Counted from the first letter of the stretch, positions 23,757 through 35,154 are shown. The stretch is 64,000 nt of DNA from Siphonodentalium dalli (GCA_032622095.1 CP136067.1:196502052-196566051), one strand, 5' to 3'. The notes: generated by a model not told the origin, from the sequence alone. Numbers and translations: made by a program.

Positions 23757-23818
23757 AACCCATTCATGACAGAGCTACGCTGGTCACTGCGGCTGGTGCA
23801 GCATTAAATATCCGTATG
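23757..23818 (+). repeat. Fragment of a TTAA foldback MITE (CATGACNGGAGCT family)
   Basis: TTAACCCATTCATGACAGAGC ... GGTGCAGCATTAAA matches only the left end of that family. The remainder of 23243-24375 holds nothing recognised. Confidence 0.5.
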
Positions 23819-24375
23819 TTAGGAGAAAATAGTATTTTTTTGAATATCTTTGCAAATACAATTCTGTTATGTATACTTGTTCTGTCTGAACATTTACCAA
23901 TTATGAATAAACGTACGTTAGTTTTGATTTTGAACATACGACGTTTGGTCAGTTAAGATACGCGACACTAACGTGTAGTTTATACGATAACTTCATGAGA
24001 TTGCAGTCAAATACCACGAGTGTGGCTTGTATGAATAAGGAATATTAATTGAATTCAATCAAGGCATCGCTCGCTACGTATTGGCTAGATTTATCTTGTT
24101 TGAAATAATTTTAACCATGAGAGTCTTCAGACCGTAAGTTGATTGAAATGAAACATGGTCTGAGTTTTGTTAGACTGACTGAAATCCTGCTTTCAAATGT
24201 TTTGGTTGCCATTGAGTTGAGGTGGATGAGTTAATATCCCTCTGTGACTTGAACCATGTTCAATAATCAATGAAATACAAACCTGTAATTGTTTGGTTTA
24301 GCCACAACTCAGTTTGGAGCTTTCTCCAACAATTTTCATGGCTTCCAATAACTTTGAAATTTACCTGAATGTTTG

Positions 24376-24785
24376 CGAACATGAACTATCATCAGATGTA
24401 AGGCTTATAACATGAACTATCATCAGATGTAAGGCTTATAACATGAACTATCATCAGATGTAAGGCTTATAACATGAACTATCATCCGATGTAAGGCTTA
24501 TAACATGAACTATCATCAGATGTAAAGCTTATAACATGAACTATCATCAGATGTAAAGCTTATAACATGAACTATCATCAGATGTAAGGCTTATAACATG
24601 AACTATCATCAGATGTAAGGCTTATAACATGAACTATCATCAGATGTAAAGCTTATAACATGAACTATCATCAGATTTAAGGCTTATAACATGAACTATC
24701 ATCAGATGTAAGCCTTATAACATGAACTATCATCAGATGTAAGGCTTATAACATGAACTATCATCAGATGTATAAGGCTTTTAAC
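24376..24785 (+). repeat. 31-bp minisatellite, about 13 copies
   Basis: The unit AACATGAACTATCATCAGAT plus GTAAGGCTTAT repeats with period 31 bp and minor variants (AAGCTT, AGCCTT, TTTAAGG). Confidence 0.5.
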
Positions 24786-25517
24786 AGCTATCATCATATT
24801 TAAGGCTCTTTGTAAGTATTATGTTATACCTTGGCCGGAAATAAAAGGAAATATTTGGTATATACCTAAAAATACAGTTTACCTTAGTGTACAAAGACAT
24901 AAAACTGGTATAACTCGATCAATCTATATAACATCTGCGTTCTGTGGGATTTGATTAACTGATCTATTAATAAACAGAATGTTGGCTTAATACCTGTAAA
25001 CTTGAGTACACACATATGTAATTATTATCAAAAACCACCCATAATGCCTCACCTAGGACACACATTTCGTTGTTTTTCTAATTAACACGCCTCTAATTGG
25101 AACCACCGTATAGCATTCCTTGAACCTTATATCCTCTTGATAGACAGCTAATGATTTTGTCCTTCACGCTTATCTTCTCTTGGCTTTGAAAATTTGGCTT
25201 TTTCTTTAACTATGCGGATTTCCAATTGTTTTCAAACCCAAAGGGCGATGACCTAATTTCATTGGTCGGTTTTATTAACAGATGGGGGAGACACATTGTT
25301 ATGTGCAAATAATTTTCTTTTGTGAAATCGTCTTTCATTCCATGCATGATCCACCCCCAGTCGCTCAGTCTGTAATCTGTATACATATATGTTCAAGGTT
25401 TCAGCTAGAGAGCATGCCCAAATTTCTCCTCCTTAAACATACTATAGCTTCCCATTCCAAAGATTAATGTTTATATATATATATTTACATCATGTATACA
25501 ATACAATCATTATGCTT

Positions 25518-26332
25518 AGGCCAAAAAAAAAGGTTTTTGATTCTCAGGCATAGCCGCATCGAAAAAAAAATTAGCCCGCGTTGGACCATTTTATTTCGAT
25601 TTACGATTCTCATGTAGTTGTAAACCAGTAACATGAAAATAGGAAACTGTCACAAGGAAATTAGTTATGTTTCAAATATCGAATAGGAGTTAAATACAGT
25701 GGTGTATGTGTGGGTATCCAACAAAAGACCATAGGTAATGATAACAACCTGACCTTGGTGACCTTTGCACAGTAAGTAAGTAACCCTGCAAGGTTGAGTT
25801 TTTCCCTTTGCTATGCTATTGTGATCGAAGATTACGAAAACCGGAGCAAACTGACAAGCGGTTTACGTGTATATGGCCATGTTTATGATGGTTATTTGAA
25901 GTTTTATTTTTATTGTCTATCATCCATTGCGGTACATATACAGTCTCCAATTACTCAGCGGAATAAGTGAATCAAGACTTTCTATGATAGTTTGGAAGAT
26001 CATTTTATCTTTTCATTTCGACTGTATTTACATTCCATATTTTTGTATGAATCAGATATGTAGTTCTGCGTTCTTCGTTCTGATATTAAAATCATATAAA
26101 AAAATATATCATGTACGGGTAGTACAATTAATGTCATAATTTGTCATTCTTTATATAGGTTTAATTAGTTTATATCCATTACAAAGTTCTCCCTACATCT
26201 TCTGGACCTGGGAAATAATAACCCATGCTTACTATGGTCAGAACAAAATAAAAAATAAAATAAAACCTGCGTGCCCACATTGATTTAAAAAAAAATTGCC
26301 TGAGAATCAAATAAAAAAATTGGTTTGGCCTT
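25518..26332. mobile_element. TIR element with TTAGGCCAAA / TTTGGCCTTA ends
   Basis: TTAGGCCAAA, TTTTTGATTCTCAGGCA and the GCCCGCGTTGG block at 25516-25590 recur in inverted form at 26255-26332. About 815 bp, without a transposase; the frames inside are short and unremarkable. 24790-25515 is unassigned. Confidence 0.5.
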
Positions 26333-26527
26333 ACGTATATAAATACACTATATCTCCCACTAAATAGAACCAACAGGAAATGGTAAACAAATGTGACCAC
26401 TGGAGAACCATTTTATGGAAAAATTATTCTCTCCAAGCCAAGGATACACACATTGACAATTATTACATTGAGGATATACATATCAATTTTATATGTTGCC
26501 AATGAAAACTCCCTTGCATTACTTAAC

Positions 26528-26713
26528 CCTTTCAGTGCCAAGTCCGATTTTTGTATCAACCCATATTTCCTTGATCATTTTTCAAATTTATTGATTATAA
26601 TAATGTGAAACATTGATGTATCACCAATGTATCACATTATTATAATCAATAAATTTGATAACTGATCAAGGAAATATGGGTTGATACAAAAATCGGACTT
26701 GGCACTGAAAGGG
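26528..26713. mobile_element. TTAA foldback MITE (CAGTGCCAAGTCC family), copy 1
   Basis: TTAA on both sides; CCCTTTCAGTGCCAAGTCC ... GGACTTGGCACTGAAAGGG; arms are fully complementary through TATTGATTATAATAATGTG. Further copies are at 41290 and 49439. Confidence 0.5.
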
Positions 26714-26827
26714 TTAACTTTGTTGTAAATAAAACCACAATTCCAATACCTGACATTATATGCACTTACAATACAATTGAAGTTCAGAATTTAGGCTTTT
26801 AATATATGGGTTGATTCACAAATACTA

Positions 26828-27024
26828 TAGTAGTGCCCTAAATAATCGACTCCTTAACCACAGCAGAATTATGGGTAATTTTTCAGGATTTAGTCAGAAA
26901 TATGGCTTGTTGCCATTCATCGATGAATGGCACCAGGCACCAAGCCATATTTCCGACTAAATCCTGAAAAGTTACCCATAATTCTGCTGTGGTTAAGGAG
27001 TCGATTATTTAGGGCACTATACTG
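26828..27024. mobile_element. TA-flanked MITE (CAGTAATGC family), copy 4
   Basis: TAGTAGTGCCC ... GGGCACTATACTG, flanked by TA, full length with a shortened loop. Confidence 0.5.
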
Positions 27025-27043
27025 TATATCATGGGCTGATGTA

Positions 27044-27234
27044 CAGTAATGCTCTAATTAATCGACCTCTTAACCACAGCAGAATTATGGGTAACTTTTC
27101 AGGATTTAGTCGGAAATAATTGGCTTGTTGCCATTCATCGGAAAGCTGGCAACAAGCCATATTTCCGACTAAATCCTGAAAAGTTACCCATAATTCTGCT
27201 GTGGTTAAGAGGTCGATTAATTAGAGCATTACTG
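27044..27234. mobile_element. TA-flanked MITE (CAGTAATGC family), copy 5
   Basis: CAGTAATGCTCTAATTAATC ... AGAGCATTACTG, flanked by TA, only 19 bp after the previous copy. It belongs to a subtype (AATTAATCGACCTC) shared with the copy at 61949. Confidence 0.5.
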
Positions 27235-27429
27235 TACTAAAGATAGTCGCAGATGGTTGCATGGGCTGAGATCCCCCCCCCCAATGTTTTTAGGGTCCCG
27301 TCCCCCAGCCCCTAGCAGAAACCCTTGTTGCCAAACCCTGGTTGATAGAGTTACCTCCCCAGACCTGTCTGTACTTATTGGGTGTTGTCCAAAATGGTGA
27401 CGCCTTGCAAATGTGGATGAACGTATATC

Positions 27430-27922
27430 AAAGGGATTTTAACTCTTTCTTTCCTAAATAACGAGTAGTTTCCTTAGGAAATGTTCAGATTATGTACAAG
27501 CTTTGAAATAGTGTGTCTGTCATTTGCAGAATGAGGTCCCCAGAGGGTGAATTAGTGATGCTACCCCTCATAGCGGGCTAGCATCACCAAATTCACACTC
27601 TGGGAACCTCATTCTGCTGAGGTGTATTAAAGCAGAATGAGGTCCCCAGAGGGTTAATTTGGTGATGCTAGCCCTCTATGTGGGGTAGCATCACTAAATT
27701 CACCCTCTGGGGACCTCATTCTGCAAATGACACACACTATTTCAAGGCTTGATTACGTATCTGAACATTTCCCACCAAAGAATATGAATCCTTCTCACTT
27801 GTATTATCTATTTGCTGTCTGCTTATATTTTTTGAACGCCCCTCCAGATGAATAATAGACCATTCCAATGTCTAATTTTATAACTAAATGGGAGAATCCA
27901 TTCAGTATTAAAGCAAGGGTTA
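27430..27922. mobile_element. CTAAATGGATTCTCCC-type element with nested GAGGTCCCC foldbacks
   Basis: The outer arms (TTTCCTAAATAACGAGTAG ... GGAGAATCCATTCAGTATT, GGAAATGTTCAGAT ... ATCTGAACATTTCC) enclose two head-to-tail GCAGAATGAGGTCCCC palindromes at 27530-27605 and 27633-27725, flanked by the TCAAGCCTTG / CAAGCTTTG ends of that family. Confidence 0.5.
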
Positions 27923-28147
27923 AGTTTGTAGTTCTACAGAATAATGAAAACTATGAAGCTGGTTCAACACAAAAAAATGTGCCTAAGCTACAATATATAT
28001 TAACCGTTTCTATAGTAACTACTCATTGGCGAGTAGTTATCCATTAGGAAATGTTCAGATAATAAGTTCAACGAATAACCGTACTTATTATCTGAACATT
28101 TCCCAACAAAACTTAGCGAAAACCCTGTGCCAATGCATTCTCTTATA

Positions 28148-28390
28148 AAGTAATGCCCTAAATAATCGACTACTTAACCACAGCAGAATTATGGGTAATT
28201 TATCAGAGTTTAGTCAGAAATATGGCTTGTTGCCAATCATCGGAAAGCTGTCAGTGAGAGCTTTCCGGGAAAGAAATTATTAGTAAGAGCTTTCCGATCA
28301 ATAGCAACAAGCCATATTTCCAACTAAATCCTGAAAAATTACCCATAAGTCTGTTTGTGGTTAAGGAGTCGATTATTTAGGGCATTATTG
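28148..28390. mobile_element. TA-flanked MITE (CAGTAATGC family), nested copy 6
   Basis: AAGTAATGCCC ... GGGCATTATTG inserted in an ATTCTCTTATA arm of the TTAA-family MITE, the same motif used by the nested copy at 15575. Confidence 0.5.
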
Positions 28391-28530
28391 CATGTGAGCT
28401 GTCTTCCTGCTTCACATAGGGAGCCTTGCATATATAAGAGAATGCATTGGCCTAACAATGTTTTTTTTACCTTGTAAGCCAGTGAATTATCTTATATATG
28501 CTAGGTTCCGTATGGGAGACTCGCATATAA

Positions 28531-28906
28531 CAGGGGCGCCGGAAGCATCCAAGGGCAGGGGGGGGCAGAGCCTACAAAAGGGGCACTTTTCCGCAAAAAA
28601 GGGCATTTTCTCCGCAAACTCGGGAAAATAACCATAAATTCATTGTGGCAAAAATCCCTATTTTAATGGTATTTGTCGGTTTTTATGGCCGTTTTGTGAT
28701 AAAATTGACAAAAAATTCATATTCCTTGTGAAATTGGTGGTATTTGGACCAAAAAAGTCACATTTTGCTATAAAAACACGAGATTAAACACACAAAAAGC
28801 ATTTTCTGTCTCCAGAAAAAGGGCAAGTCATGCCCCCGCTCGCCCCCCTTGGTCAAGGGCAGGGGGTTCAGCTGCCCCCTCTGCCCCCCCCTCTTCCGGC
28901 ACCCCT
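28531..28906. mobile_element. CAGGGGCGCCGGAAG TIR element
   Basis: CAGGGGCGCCGGAAG at the left and CTTCCGGCACCCCTT at the right, with extra inverted GGGCAGGGGG / CCCCCTCTGCCC. It sits in the CATATATAAG arm of the host MITE with CATATA on both sides. Probably hAT-like, with an imperfect duplication. Confidence 0.5.
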
Positions 28907-29062
28907 TCATATATATAAGAGAATGCACTGGCACAGGATCTTTTAATGCTGCACCAGCTCCCGACATGAAAGGGTTAATGCAGGGTGGCTATTAATAGGT
29001 AGGTAACATATTATTTAACCACAACAGCCCTTATCATAAATTCTGTATTTCTTTGTTTTCAG

Positions 29063-29169
29063 AACAAAATGGCTCATGTCAGAATGGTCGTTTTGCCGTA
29101 AGGCACCCGGTGTAAAGCAATGTGGTGTCGGTGTCCAGCACAGGAAAGCTATATGTGTCGAACTCAATG
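29063..29169 (+). CDS. THSD7A: THSD7-like exon E2: B-type thrombospondin repeat
   Basis: Acceptor TTGTTTTCAG ends at 29062, donor GTAGGT starts at 29170; 107 nt, phase 2 to 1. The peptide TKWLMSEWSFC ... KQCGVGVQHRKAICVE is a B-type TSR with the CGxG turn and the R-x-AxC strand. Joining to E1 restores a Gln codon across the intron. The 3' half of this exon together with its donor is repeated twice downstream (29200-29260 and 30071-30135), described separately. Confidence 0.5.
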
Positions 29170-29199
29170 GTAGGTACCTCATTTACATACGATATATAA

Positions 29200-29260
29200 A
29201 GCAATGCGGTATAGGTGTCCAGCACAGGAAAGCTATATGTGTCAAAGTGGATGGTAGGTA
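29200..29260 (+). pseudogene. Partial duplicate of exon E2 3' half plus donor, copy 1
   Basis: The sequence matches E2 from the codons for QCGVGVQ through the donor (GGTAGGTAC), with substitutions: GVG becomes GIG and VELNG becomes VKVDG. There is no acceptor of its own (preceded by ATATATAA), so it is an exon fragment, not a usable alternative exon on its own. The frame remains open and conserved. Confidence 0.5.
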
Positions 29261-29299
29261 CATCACATTTACATGTACATCTATTATATATTTTGGAAG

Positions 29300-30065
29300 A
29301 TCTGTGTGTGTGTGTGTGTGATTGCGATGGACTCGAAAACGGCCTAGCCGATTTCGATGAAACTTGGTATGTGGTGGTATTTTCGGCCGGGGACTGGCAT
29401 AGGCATATTAATTTTCAGATCCGAGGTCAACTTTTCACGTGCCGAGGTCAAATCTGTTTTTACGCTGTGTTACGGGACTTTCATTTGAGTTCGGTGCTTA
29501 CAAATCGATTCGAAACAGCGCGAATAATAAAATGCCAGTCATAATAATGACACTGTGAGAATCTTTCGTGTTTCCTCTTTCCAACGATATATAATGCGTG
29601 TGTATCCGTTTTAGTTATCTGCCTCAATTATCAAGAAGAAGTGGTACTATCTTCCATCAGGATAAAAACAATGCGTAACTTCTATGACGTCGTTAGAGGT
29701 CATAACTTTAGATCACGTTAACGCTTAACCGGCCGATGCATTTGACTGTTTCAGACGTCTTGGCGATATCTCGGGCACCCATGGTAATTTATCTTTACGT
29801 TGAAACTTGATAATTAATGAGCGTGTGTATATGAGGCGCGTTTATATACTTGAGTGGAAATCAAATCGGGTTAAACTGGCGGATTTTTACGGACGAAATT
29901 TGATGCATAGGGTATCTCGGTATCCGTTGGGCCGATTTCCCGGTATCCGCTGGGCCGATTTCCACCATTTTTGGGGTGTTGGTGTTTGACCCCACCTGAC
30001 CTTGACCTTCAAAATGGTCAATTCAAGGTCAAAGCCCGGACGAAGTCGGGTCACCTTCTAGTATG
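29300..30065 (+). repeat. Long dispersed repeat (GACTCGAAAACGGC type)
   Basis: Starts in a (TG)n run and GACTCGAAAACGGC, continues with GATGAAACTTGGTATG, and ends GACGAAGTCGGGTCACC. It resembles long non-coding dispersed repeats I know from marine invertebrates. No credible protein is encoded; the 109-codon frame here is fortuitous. It lies between the two E2 fragments. Confidence 0.5.
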
Positions 30066-30070
30066 ATATA

Positions 30071-30135
30071 TAAGCAATACGATATAGGTACCCGCACAGG
30101 AAAGCTATATGTGTCGAACTGGATGGTAGGTACCT
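30071..30135 (+). pseudogene. Partial duplicate of exon E2 3' half plus donor, copy 2
   Basis: A second fragment of the same E2 tail, more degraded at its 5' part (CAATACGATATAGGTACCCGCAC replaces the CGVG region) but retaining AGGAAAGCTATATGTGTC and the GGATGGTAGGTACCTCAC donor area. It is separated from copy 1 by a dispersed repeat of about 760 bp. Confidence 0.5.
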
Positions 30136-30682
30136 CACCTTTACTGTATGTACAGTCTTCGCATTTAGCTATGGCAAATGCCAAAGCGATTTGCTGAAGT
30201 AAATGGCGCCGACAGTGGTTTGCATAATTTTTTGGTAATTAATTGATTCTGATAACTAAAGCGTCTTTTGAAGAAATGTTGTTGTTGGAATCTGATGATA
30301 CGGGGACCATAAAATCGGATTGTGTACCTTTAAGGAGCAGAAAGCCAATGCCGTTTGGGAAGTCAAAAATAAGTGACAATCAATGTTTATGATCTGCCCT
30401 TTGTCAATCTGACAGTCCCTGATAATCGTCAATGTCGGCTTCTTTGAAGGTGCCCCGCGCGTTGCAAGAAAGTAACACTCAATAAACAGAATTTTAGTTA
30501 CAGAGTAGCAATTGCAGCAAGCCTGGCTACACTGTGTAGCAAACAAGTACGCACATGTGAATAGATCACAATGTGTCAAAGAGAGATATCGGTTAGGGTT
30601 CTGTGACTGTGTCGTAGACTTGACAAATAGACACAATGACTGGGGCATGTGAGCAGTACAACAAAAGAGTTTGATGGAAGTA

Positions 30683-30895
30683 CAGTAATGCTCTAAATAA
30701 TCGACTCCTTAACAACAGCAGAATTATGGGTAACTTTTCAGGAATTAGTCGGAAATATGGCTTGTTGGCATTCATCGGAAAGCTCTCGGGGAGAGCTTTC
30801 CGATGAATGGCAACAAGCATTATTTCCAACTAAATCCTGAAAAGTTACCCGTAATTCTGCTGTGGTTAAGGAGTCGATTATTTAGAGCATTACTG
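30683..30895. mobile_element. TA-flanked MITE (CAGTAATGC family), copy 7
   Basis: CAGTAATGCTCTAAATAATC ... AGAGCATTACTG with TA on both sides; hairpin centre AAGCTCTCGGGGAGAGCTTT. The segment 30136-30682 is unassigned. Confidence 0.5.
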
Positions 30896-31433
30896 TAGGT
30901 CAGCCAGCTGCTGATATGTACCATGACAATCTATCAAGGTGAGCAACTCGGTTAAGTCGAGTTATATATATAGTATAAATTCCAGTTAATGGCGTAATGA
31001 GTGGCAACACATTGGAGACAGATAACTCATACCTCAAGTTTATAGTGCTCATGCTGACAGTCAATTGGATTTAACCAATCGAGTGAGCCAATTCATTTTG
31101 AATTGGGGGAAGGTGGGGTCTTCACAAATCACACTAATGATTGAGGTGCGTGAGTGATACATCTGACGAGCCGGTGCCTGCATTGATGTAACGTTTGACG
31201 ATTGTTGTCACAGAGTTGTCTTACAGATTATTTATTTACGGTTGAATGTTAATGGATGATCATGCATGTTTTTATGTCCAATCGGCTGAGGGCACATAGC
31301 TTTACGGCTGACAAACAGGTATGATATGTCTCCATGTCCTTATGGTTAGTGATGAAGTTAGATGTATAAGGAATCTGCCATTAACAGCAGTATTAGTATT
31401 AGTATTAGCAGAGTAAATTGCCGTTGAATAATA

Positions 31434-31490
31434 CAGTAATGCCCTTTCCGATGAATGGCAACAAGCCATATTTCCAACTAAATCCACAGT
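31434..31490 (+). mobile_element. TA-flanked MITE (CAGTAATGC family), deleted remnant
   Basis: CAGTAATGCCC is joined directly to TTTCCGATGAATGGCAAC and stops at CTAAATCC; both outer arms are mostly gone. 30896-31433 and 31491-32057 hold no other recognised feature. Confidence 0.5.
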
Positions 31491-32057
31491 CAGTCATAGT
31501 CATTCAGATGTAATCTATGGGAGACCACTCTATTTCTTAATGATCACAGCACTGGTGGCCGTCAGGGCTTGGTGGATTCTGCCATAATTCAATAGTTGAT
31601 TGATCCCAGGGCCCTGGTTCTGGTTACTGATAGTGGGTATTATATATGAGATTAAATAAATCCAGGGAAGTTATAAATAGTACACATCTTCTTGTCAATA
31701 TTTTAAGGATTGGTCATAAAAGTTTTGACAAAACAGCAGTTAAGGAGGAGGTCAAGTGACCAATATTGAATGCACATATTTCCATGCAAATCTCTACAGC
31801 AAAAGTTGTAAATATTTCTGGTTGTGACTTTGTGCGGTTTTGAAAACAATACACATTTATCTGTTGGGTCGGCTTGGAATTTGTTCCATAAGAATGTTAA
31901 TTTATATATCTTTTTATTTTGTATTATATACTTGCCCATGAATTATAAGGTTTTAGCAGTGAGATATAAGTGATATCCCACTAGTGAGTGATATCAGCTT
32001 GAAATTTCTGATGTATTGACATTCATTGGGGGGCATAGGCAAGTAACTAAAGTATAT

Positions 32058-32222
32058 AATAAACAGAATATCTACACTTTTTCAGTGGATATGGGTTAAA
32101 TCTCATTCGTGATGTCAAAACATTTGAATTTCCACTCGTGGCTAAATTCAATGTTTTGTCATCACTCATGAGATATAACCCATATCCACTGAAAAAGTGT
32201 GGATATCCTCTATTTATTGATT
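32058..32222. repeat. Foldback element (CACTTTTTCAGTGGATATGG arms)
   Basis: Arms AATAAACAGAATATC / GATATCCTCTATTTATT and CACTTTTTCAGTGGATATGG with its complement enclose AACATTTGAATTTCC. About 165 bp. Confidence 0.5.
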
Positions 32223-32650
32223 TTTCAAAATTAGGTTAAGTATTGTATTTCCAGATCAAAATTCTCAAAAATAAATTTATTGCAAAAATTGCTTATTTAC
32301 CAAGCCCAACGGCCAATTAAATGTTAAGTCTGTTTAATGATATGGCTGCTTCAGTTCCCAGACAACCGCTTCATATATAACTTTTGCTGTGGAGATTTGG
32401 ATGGAAATCGTCATTAATTATTGGTCACTTGACCTCCTTCATAAGCCACATTATTTGAGAGGATGTAAAATTGCCGAAGTCACTGCCAAAGCACATCAAT
32501 TTGGCTAAGGCATTCTACTACTGTAGCAAGTAAATCTGAATTGCAAGGGCTGTTTACATATGATATATTAACCCTTAGGTTACTGAATAGGCAATCATGT
32601 TGGAATGGGCAATTTATTTTATAGGAATGTTCAGATATTATAAGCAGCCA

Positions 32651-34275
32651 ACAGGCTAGATCATGCCATGAATCTCTACTCTGGCTAACGCCCGTACAGA
32701 TCATATTCCACTAGCACAAAACCTTGGAACTTTTTGAAATTTTGACAGGGACAGTGTTCACGCTGGCCCAGAAATTCCTTTTGCCATTCTTTTAGCCAAA
32801 TGCCATTTTTTTTAGCCACTTTGCATTTTCTTTAGCCTCTTATTTTGGAACATATTTTGAGATAAATTGAATGTTTATTACATTTTATTTTCAAAGCGAA
32901 ACATGAGCAACAAAATTAGATGTAAATAACAATAACATACTTAAACATTCTTAAACATTCTACGGGTTTTTACATCTGACCATTTCGTAAACGCACATTT
33001 GAAATCAAACTCTTCCCTAGATGGTCCCTCTACAGATATTTTCATCAATATATTCAAATAACCCGATGACAGTCGATTCCTTTGTTGACACGATATGAAA
33101 TCAACACCAATGCACACCTCTTACTAATTGCTCCAAGCACATCGGGTCGTATAACATACACGAGGTGCCGACGCTTTTGTTTTGCGGATGTTAGCTGCGC
33201 ATGATGTAATTAGACTGAGTACTAAGCTGGCGTGTTTATAATCGCCTCCATGTCTGGACACAATTGGGAGGAAATTATTTTAGCCATTTTTTTCGCAATA
33301 TGTTTTGTGTTTTTTTTGCCATTTACAATTTATTTACCGCCGTCGAAAAATAACTTTGGGAATATATTTCTTAGTTATTATCGGTTCCTTAGTAATGAAC
33401 TTCACTGTAGGTGAATGTCCCAATTCAAAATTGCATGCTTTTCCGTGGTATATATAGATAGAACCGCATGAGTGTCTGAATTTAGACGAAATTATCGCAC
33501 GAGATTTGTTGGCGGAGCGATACCTCGAGTGCAGGATGCAGTCCCGCACGAGAGGTATCGCGTTCCGCCAACAAATCGAGTGCGATAATTTCTTCTAAAT
33601 TCAGACACTCATGCGATTCTATTTTTATTACATATCTACGTATCATAGTAAGTTGACTCACAATTGTACATCTCCGGTACAGAAAATGTGAATTTAATTG
33701 AGTTTTAACGGTATTTTAGGGTTAACGCAACAATCAGACAGGGAGCCCGTCTATCCGCGAGTGAACTTGACCCATCTTGACCCGCGCAAAGGTGTTAATT
33801 GGGTTGTCGCCCTTGCGTTGAAAAGTTAAAATAGTAACGGCGAAAACCAGTCTAACAACACTGAATGAAATAGTTCCGTCGACAGATTGCACTAGTGCGA
33901 TTCTGAGAATTATCACACGCCTGGAACGTTGTGCGATCATGCGAATTACGTTGATAGATATGTAATAAACGAGCTGGTATCGCAATAAACAATGAATTAA
34001 TTAACCAGGAGAAATTCCATAATTGTAAGCGACACAACGCAAAATCGCTCACAAATTTATTTAAATCGTGAAAGTTCAAGTTGGGACCTTCACCAACAGT
34101 GAAGTATATTATTAAGGAACATATAATAACTAAGAAATGCATTCCCCGCGTTATTTTTTCGACATTATAAGGTTCCCTGTCAAAACCTCAAAAAGTTCCA
34201 AGGTTTTGTACTGGTGGAATATGATCTCTATGGGCGTTAACCAGAGTAGAGATTCATGGCATGATCTACCAACAG
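32651..34275. mobile_element. 1.6-kb interval bounded by inverted 100-bp repeats
   Basis: CATGCCATGAATCTCTACTC ... GACAGGGA at 32663-32751 is matched in inverted orientation at 34176-34264. A third copy lies at 8150-8222. Inside are a hAT-like start CAGTGTTCACGCTGG (32752) and a perfect hairpin at 33462-33622. The bounds may be two independent insertions rather than one element. Confidence 0.5.
33462..33622. repeat. Perfect hairpin (TTTGTTGGCGGA arms)
   Basis: CGCATGAGTGTCTGAATTTA ... ATTTGTTGGCGG and its complement, with arms of about 75 bp around GTGCAGGATGCAGTCCCGCAC. A foldback element; no other copy in the window. Confidence 0.5.
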
Positions 34276-34743
34276 GCATCTGAATTTTTTTCATTATAAA
34301 GTATGACAGATTCAATATCCTTTGGTTGGCTAAATAATTGTGATGGCAGATATTCGTCAAAATATACATTAAATGACATATGATGCCATTGTTTTGGTGA
34401 GAGTTAGCTATTATGCTGCCTGAAATTTCTTCGCCCATGTTGACAAATATATAAAGAGCTTTCTCAGTTAGACATTTCCTGATATGGTAAAAATAAACAG
34501 CGTTTGCATCACCGTCAAAAATTGAAAATGGCTGGAAAATTGCCAAGTTGGTTTCATAGTACATGTATATATAACACCTTTTCGTGTATTTATCTTCAGC
34601 CTCCTTCACAAAAATATATGTTCTCGCATCCGCTAACAGATTTGTAAGCGCAGAGTAACATGGACCTATGTGTAAATAAAGTGGATGCGTTACATGGACG
34701 TATATAAAAGCAGCTTTACAAAGCACTTTGTTGATATTTTCAG

Positions 34744-34926
34744 AACACGATAACGAAAGACCTGTGGAAGACGAGAAGTGCATTGAACCGAATCCAGTTA
34801 CCTCACAGCGATGTAAAGTTGAGTGCCATTTCGACTGCACGGTTTCTGAATGGTTAGAGTGGAGCGTGTGTAAAGTGAAGGATTGTGAAGATTATGCTCG
34901 GAAGAGGCGCACTGAATCTCATCTTG
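34744..34926 (+). CDS. THSD7A: THSD7-like exon E3: end of B repeat and start of A repeat
   Basis: Acceptor TATTTTCAG ends at 34743, donor GTAAGG at 34927; 183 nt, phase 1 to 1. It encodes the spacer EKCIEPNPVTSQRCKVEC and then FDCTVSEWLEWSVC, a complete WxxW A-type core (WLEW). The last residues ARKRRTESHLG lead into E4, where the strand is completed. A 229-codon open frame on the opposite strand overlaps this exon but is not supported as a gene. Confidence 0.5.
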
Positions 34927-35154
34927 GTAAGGAAGAATTTACTCATTTCATTACATTATAATAATAATGTTGTTTTACATCATTCATAGAGTAAATTAGT
35001 GTATTTTTCACTCATTCCTGACTCAAATTAATTCATTTGTTACATAGTTTCTATTGAATATAGTAGAAAATGCCCCCATAAATAACTGGATTTAGGTACA
35101 GTCTCCTTTTAACATGTACTGAAAGAATCAATACTTCCTCTCTAGACTATTCAG

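Larger units (their letters stand above)
28105..28974 (-). mobile_element. TTAA foldback MITE (CATGACNGGAGCT family) carrying two nested elements
   Basis: Reverse-oriented copy ending GACATGAAAGGG before TTAA (28975). It is interrupted by a TA-family MITE (28148-28390) and by a CAGGGGCGCC element (28531-28906). The pieces AACCCTGTGCCAATGCATTC, CTTGTAAGCCAGTG and GAATGCACTGGCACAGG are in family order. Confidence 0.5.

Noticed and set aside
30256-30648. 130-codon - strand frame
   Set aside because: Cys-rich by chance, no family pattern, no splice context.
34151-34840. 229-codon frame on the - strand
   Set aside because: It crosses an inverted repeat and runs antisense through exon E3; no motif or family recognised, so probably chance openness.
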